Shown: piece by piece, positions 14,604-15,868 of the stretch
Numbering within the stretch: position 1 is the first letter of the stretch
Layout: the number at the start of each line of letters is the position of its first letter
Assembly: GCA_000436475.1 (NCBI GenBank)
Contig: FR886206.1
Coordinates: 12,616 to 28,483 of the forward strand
Direction: 5' to 3'
Source: Eubacterium sp. CAG:248
GTDB lineage: Bacteria; Bacillota; Clostridia; Lachnospirales; Lachnospiraceae
DNA length: 15,868 bases
Notes under the pieces: generated by a model
What the model was told of the DNA's origin: nothing
Seen by the model: the letters and a program-made list of their open reading frames with translations, nothing else
Databases searched by the model: none
Made by a program: the position numbers and the translations under genes

Positions 14604-15683
14604 ATGAGCATGTTTGATAGATTAGAAGATACATTACGCCGTTATGAAGACGTAACGGCAGAGCTTGGTAATCCTGATATAGTTAATGACCAGGAAAAGT
14701 TCAGAAAATATATGAAAGAACAGAGTAATCTTGCACCTATCGTTGAAGCTTATACAGAATATAAGGCAAGTAAGCAGAATATAGAAGATAGTCTTCAGAT
14801 GATAAGTGAAGAAAGTGACGAGGAACTTTTAGAGATGGCAAGAGAGGAACTTGCTGATTCAAAGAAGAAGGTTGAAGAATTAGAGAAGAAGCTTAAAATA
14901 TTACTTCTTCCTAAAGACCCTAATGATGATAAGGATATCGTTGTTGAAATCAGAGCAGGTGCAGGTGGAGAAGAAGCAGCGCTTTTTGCCGCAGAGCTTT
15001 TCCGTATGTACTCACACTATGCAGATACTAAGGGCTGGAAGATAGAAGTAGTTAATGCTGATGAAACGGGTATCGGCGGTATGAAGGAAGTCGAGTTTAT
15101 GGTTAAGGGACAGGGCGCATACTCGGTTATGAAGTACGAAAGTGGTGTGCACAGAGTACAGAGAGTTCCTGTAACAGAATCTAACGGAAGAATTCAGACT
15201 TCAACAGCCTCTGTAGCAGTTATGCCAGAGGCAGAGGAAGTTGATATACAGATAGATGACAAGGATATCCGTATTGACGTTATGCGTGCCTCAGGTAACG
15301 GTGGACAGTGTGTCAACACAACTGACTCAGCAGTTCGTCTTACTCACTATCCTACAGGTATAGTTATTTACTCACAGACAGAAAAGTCACAGATACAGAA
15401 TAAGGAAAAGGCTTTTGCACTTTTAAGAGCAAAGTTATATGACCTTGAAACTCAGAAAGCACATGATGCAGAAGCTGATGCAAGAAGAAGCCAGATAGGT
15501 ACTGGTGACAGAGCTGAGAAGATAAGAACTTACAACTTCCCACAGGGACGAGTTACAGACCACAGAATTGGTCTTACACTTTATAAGCTTGATAAGATTA
15601 TGAATGGTGATATTCAGGAAATCATTGATGCCTGCATAGCAGCTGACCAGGCAGCAAAGCTTGCTAAGATGGGTGAAGAATAA
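14604..15683 (+). CDS. prfA: Peptide chain release factor 1
   Basis: A 359-residue class I release factor that reads UAA and UAG stop codons in the ribosomal A site and triggers hydrolysis of the peptidyl-tRNA. The stop-codon-reading tripeptide is P189-V-T191 (the PxT form that marks RF1, where RF2 has SPF). The catalytic GGQ lies at 233-235 in RASGNGGQCVNTTDSAVR; Gln235 is the residue PrmC methylates. An N-terminal helical domain (about 1-100) with coiled-coil-like Glu/Lys runs precedes the PCRF domain (EIRAGAGGEEAALFA, 115-129). Length equals the Escherichia coli protein within one residue. A GGAG ten bases upstream supports the ATG at 14604, with a second Met two residues in. It is the last gene of the cluster and is followed by an intrinsic terminator. 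Confidence 0.98.
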   Translation: MSMFDRLEDTLRRYEDVTAELGNPDIVNDQEKFRKYMKEQSNLAPIVEAYTEYKASKQNIEDSLQMISEESDEELLEMAREELADSKKKVEELEKKLKILLLPKDPNDDKDIVVEIRAGAGGEEAALFAAELFRMYSHYADTKGWKIEVVNADETGIGGMKEVEFMVKGQGAYSVMKYESGVHRVQRVPVTESNGRIQTSTASVAVMPEAEEVDIQIDDKDIRIDVMRASGNGGQCVNTTDSAVRLTHYPTGIVIYSQTEKSQIQNKEKAFALLRAKLYDLETQKAHDAEADARRSQIGTGDRAEKIRTYNFPQGRVTDHRIGLTLYKLDKIMNGDIQEIIDACIAADQAAKLAKMGEE

Positions 15684-15748
15684 AAAACTTGATTTTACTG
15701 GGTATTGAAGAAATATCCTGATATATGAATTGAATAAAGGCGTAATTG

Positions 15749-15783
15749 AAACGGTCTTTGACAATGTCAAAAGACCGTTTTTT
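15749..15783 (+). terminator. Intrinsic terminator of the prmC-prfA transcript
   Basis: The arms aaacggtctttgac (15749-15762) and gtcaaaagaccgttt (15766-15780) pair with one bulged A around a three-base loop, then six Ts (15778-15783). It is 65 bases past the prfA stop and closes the cluster. Confidence 0.9.
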
Positions 15784-15868
15784 GATTGAATTAAAGCGAG
15801 AGGATGCTTGTAGATTAATTCCTGAAATGTCAGACATACAAATGTGGTATCCTGCTTTTAATATGTTA
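15764..15868 (+). CDS. Possible start of an unknown gene, cut by the window edge
   Basis: From an ATG at 15764 a frame stays open for 35 codons to the end of the window, beginning MSKDRFLIELKRED and ending MWYPAFNML. The residue mix looks more protein-like than a random AT-rich frame, which is the only support. No ribosome binding site lies upstream of this ATG or of a second in-frame ATG at 15827, and the first codons overlap the prfA terminator hairpin. It may be a real gene with a later start, a remnant, or chance. I recognise no family. Confidence 0.25.
   Translation, partial: MSKDRFLIELKREDACRLIPEMSDIQMWYPAFNML

Noticed and set aside
15230..15256. GGQC instead of GGQH after the catalytic motif of RF1 considered as an anomaly
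   Set aside because: The residue after GGQ varies among bacterial release factors, and the catalytic GGQ itself is intact.

Overview
The window is a stretch of low-GC Firmicute chromosome. An alpha/beta-type small acid-soluble spore protein marks a spore-former. The pyrophosphate-driven ion pump, the DUF4364 protein, Rho, zinc-type L31 and the order rho-rpmE-DUF1385-prmC-prfA all fit an anaerobic Clostridia, most likely a Lachnospiraceae relative. That placement is inference from gene content, AT-rich composition and GGAGG-type ribosome binding sites. I see no tRNA, rRNA, CRISPR array, insertion sequence, phage gene or toxin-antitoxin pair.

Left part (1-5970). A DegV fatty-acid-binding protein runs leftward. 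A 414-base gap, very A-rich on the plus strand, separates it from a rightward K+-dependent membrane pyrophosphatase (hppA). hppA is followed by nested inverted repeats and a terminator. A two-gene unit follows: a DJ-1/PfpI-family protein and a membrane-anchored D-Ala-D-Ala carboxypeptidase of the DacF type. The spore protein gene comes next and ends at a strong intrinsic terminator.

Middle part (6032-9919). Four leftward genes are packed with overlaps or short gaps and probably share one promoter at about 9989-10017. In transcription order they are malic enzyme, a TIGR01212/YhcC-type radical SAM protein, a DUF4364 winged-helix-like protein, and a GT-B glycosyltransferase resembling the CgeB group. 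The first three junctions are a 1-base overlap, a 4-base ATGA overlap and a 29-base gap.

Right part (10221-15683). This is a conserved information-processing cluster: Rho, ribosomal protein L31 (own promoter, followed by a terminator), a DUF1385 membrane protein with a roughly 210-residue acidic tail, PrmC and release factor 1. PrmC methylates the GGQ glutamine of RF1, so the last two genes are enzyme and substrate. The cluster ends at a terminator around 15749-15783, and an open frame of unknown status runs off the right edge.

Five start codons differ from the longest possible open frame. DegV starts at 1023, malic enzyme at 9919, L31 at 11807 and the DUF1385 protein at 12091; each is placed by its Shine-Dalgarno site. 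The prmC start remains ambiguous. I found no clearly new multi-gene system. The more unusual points are the acidic repeat tail on the DUF1385 protein, the terminator inside the L31-DUF1385 gap, the SxN-motif substitution in the carboxypeptidase, and the structured regions around hppA.
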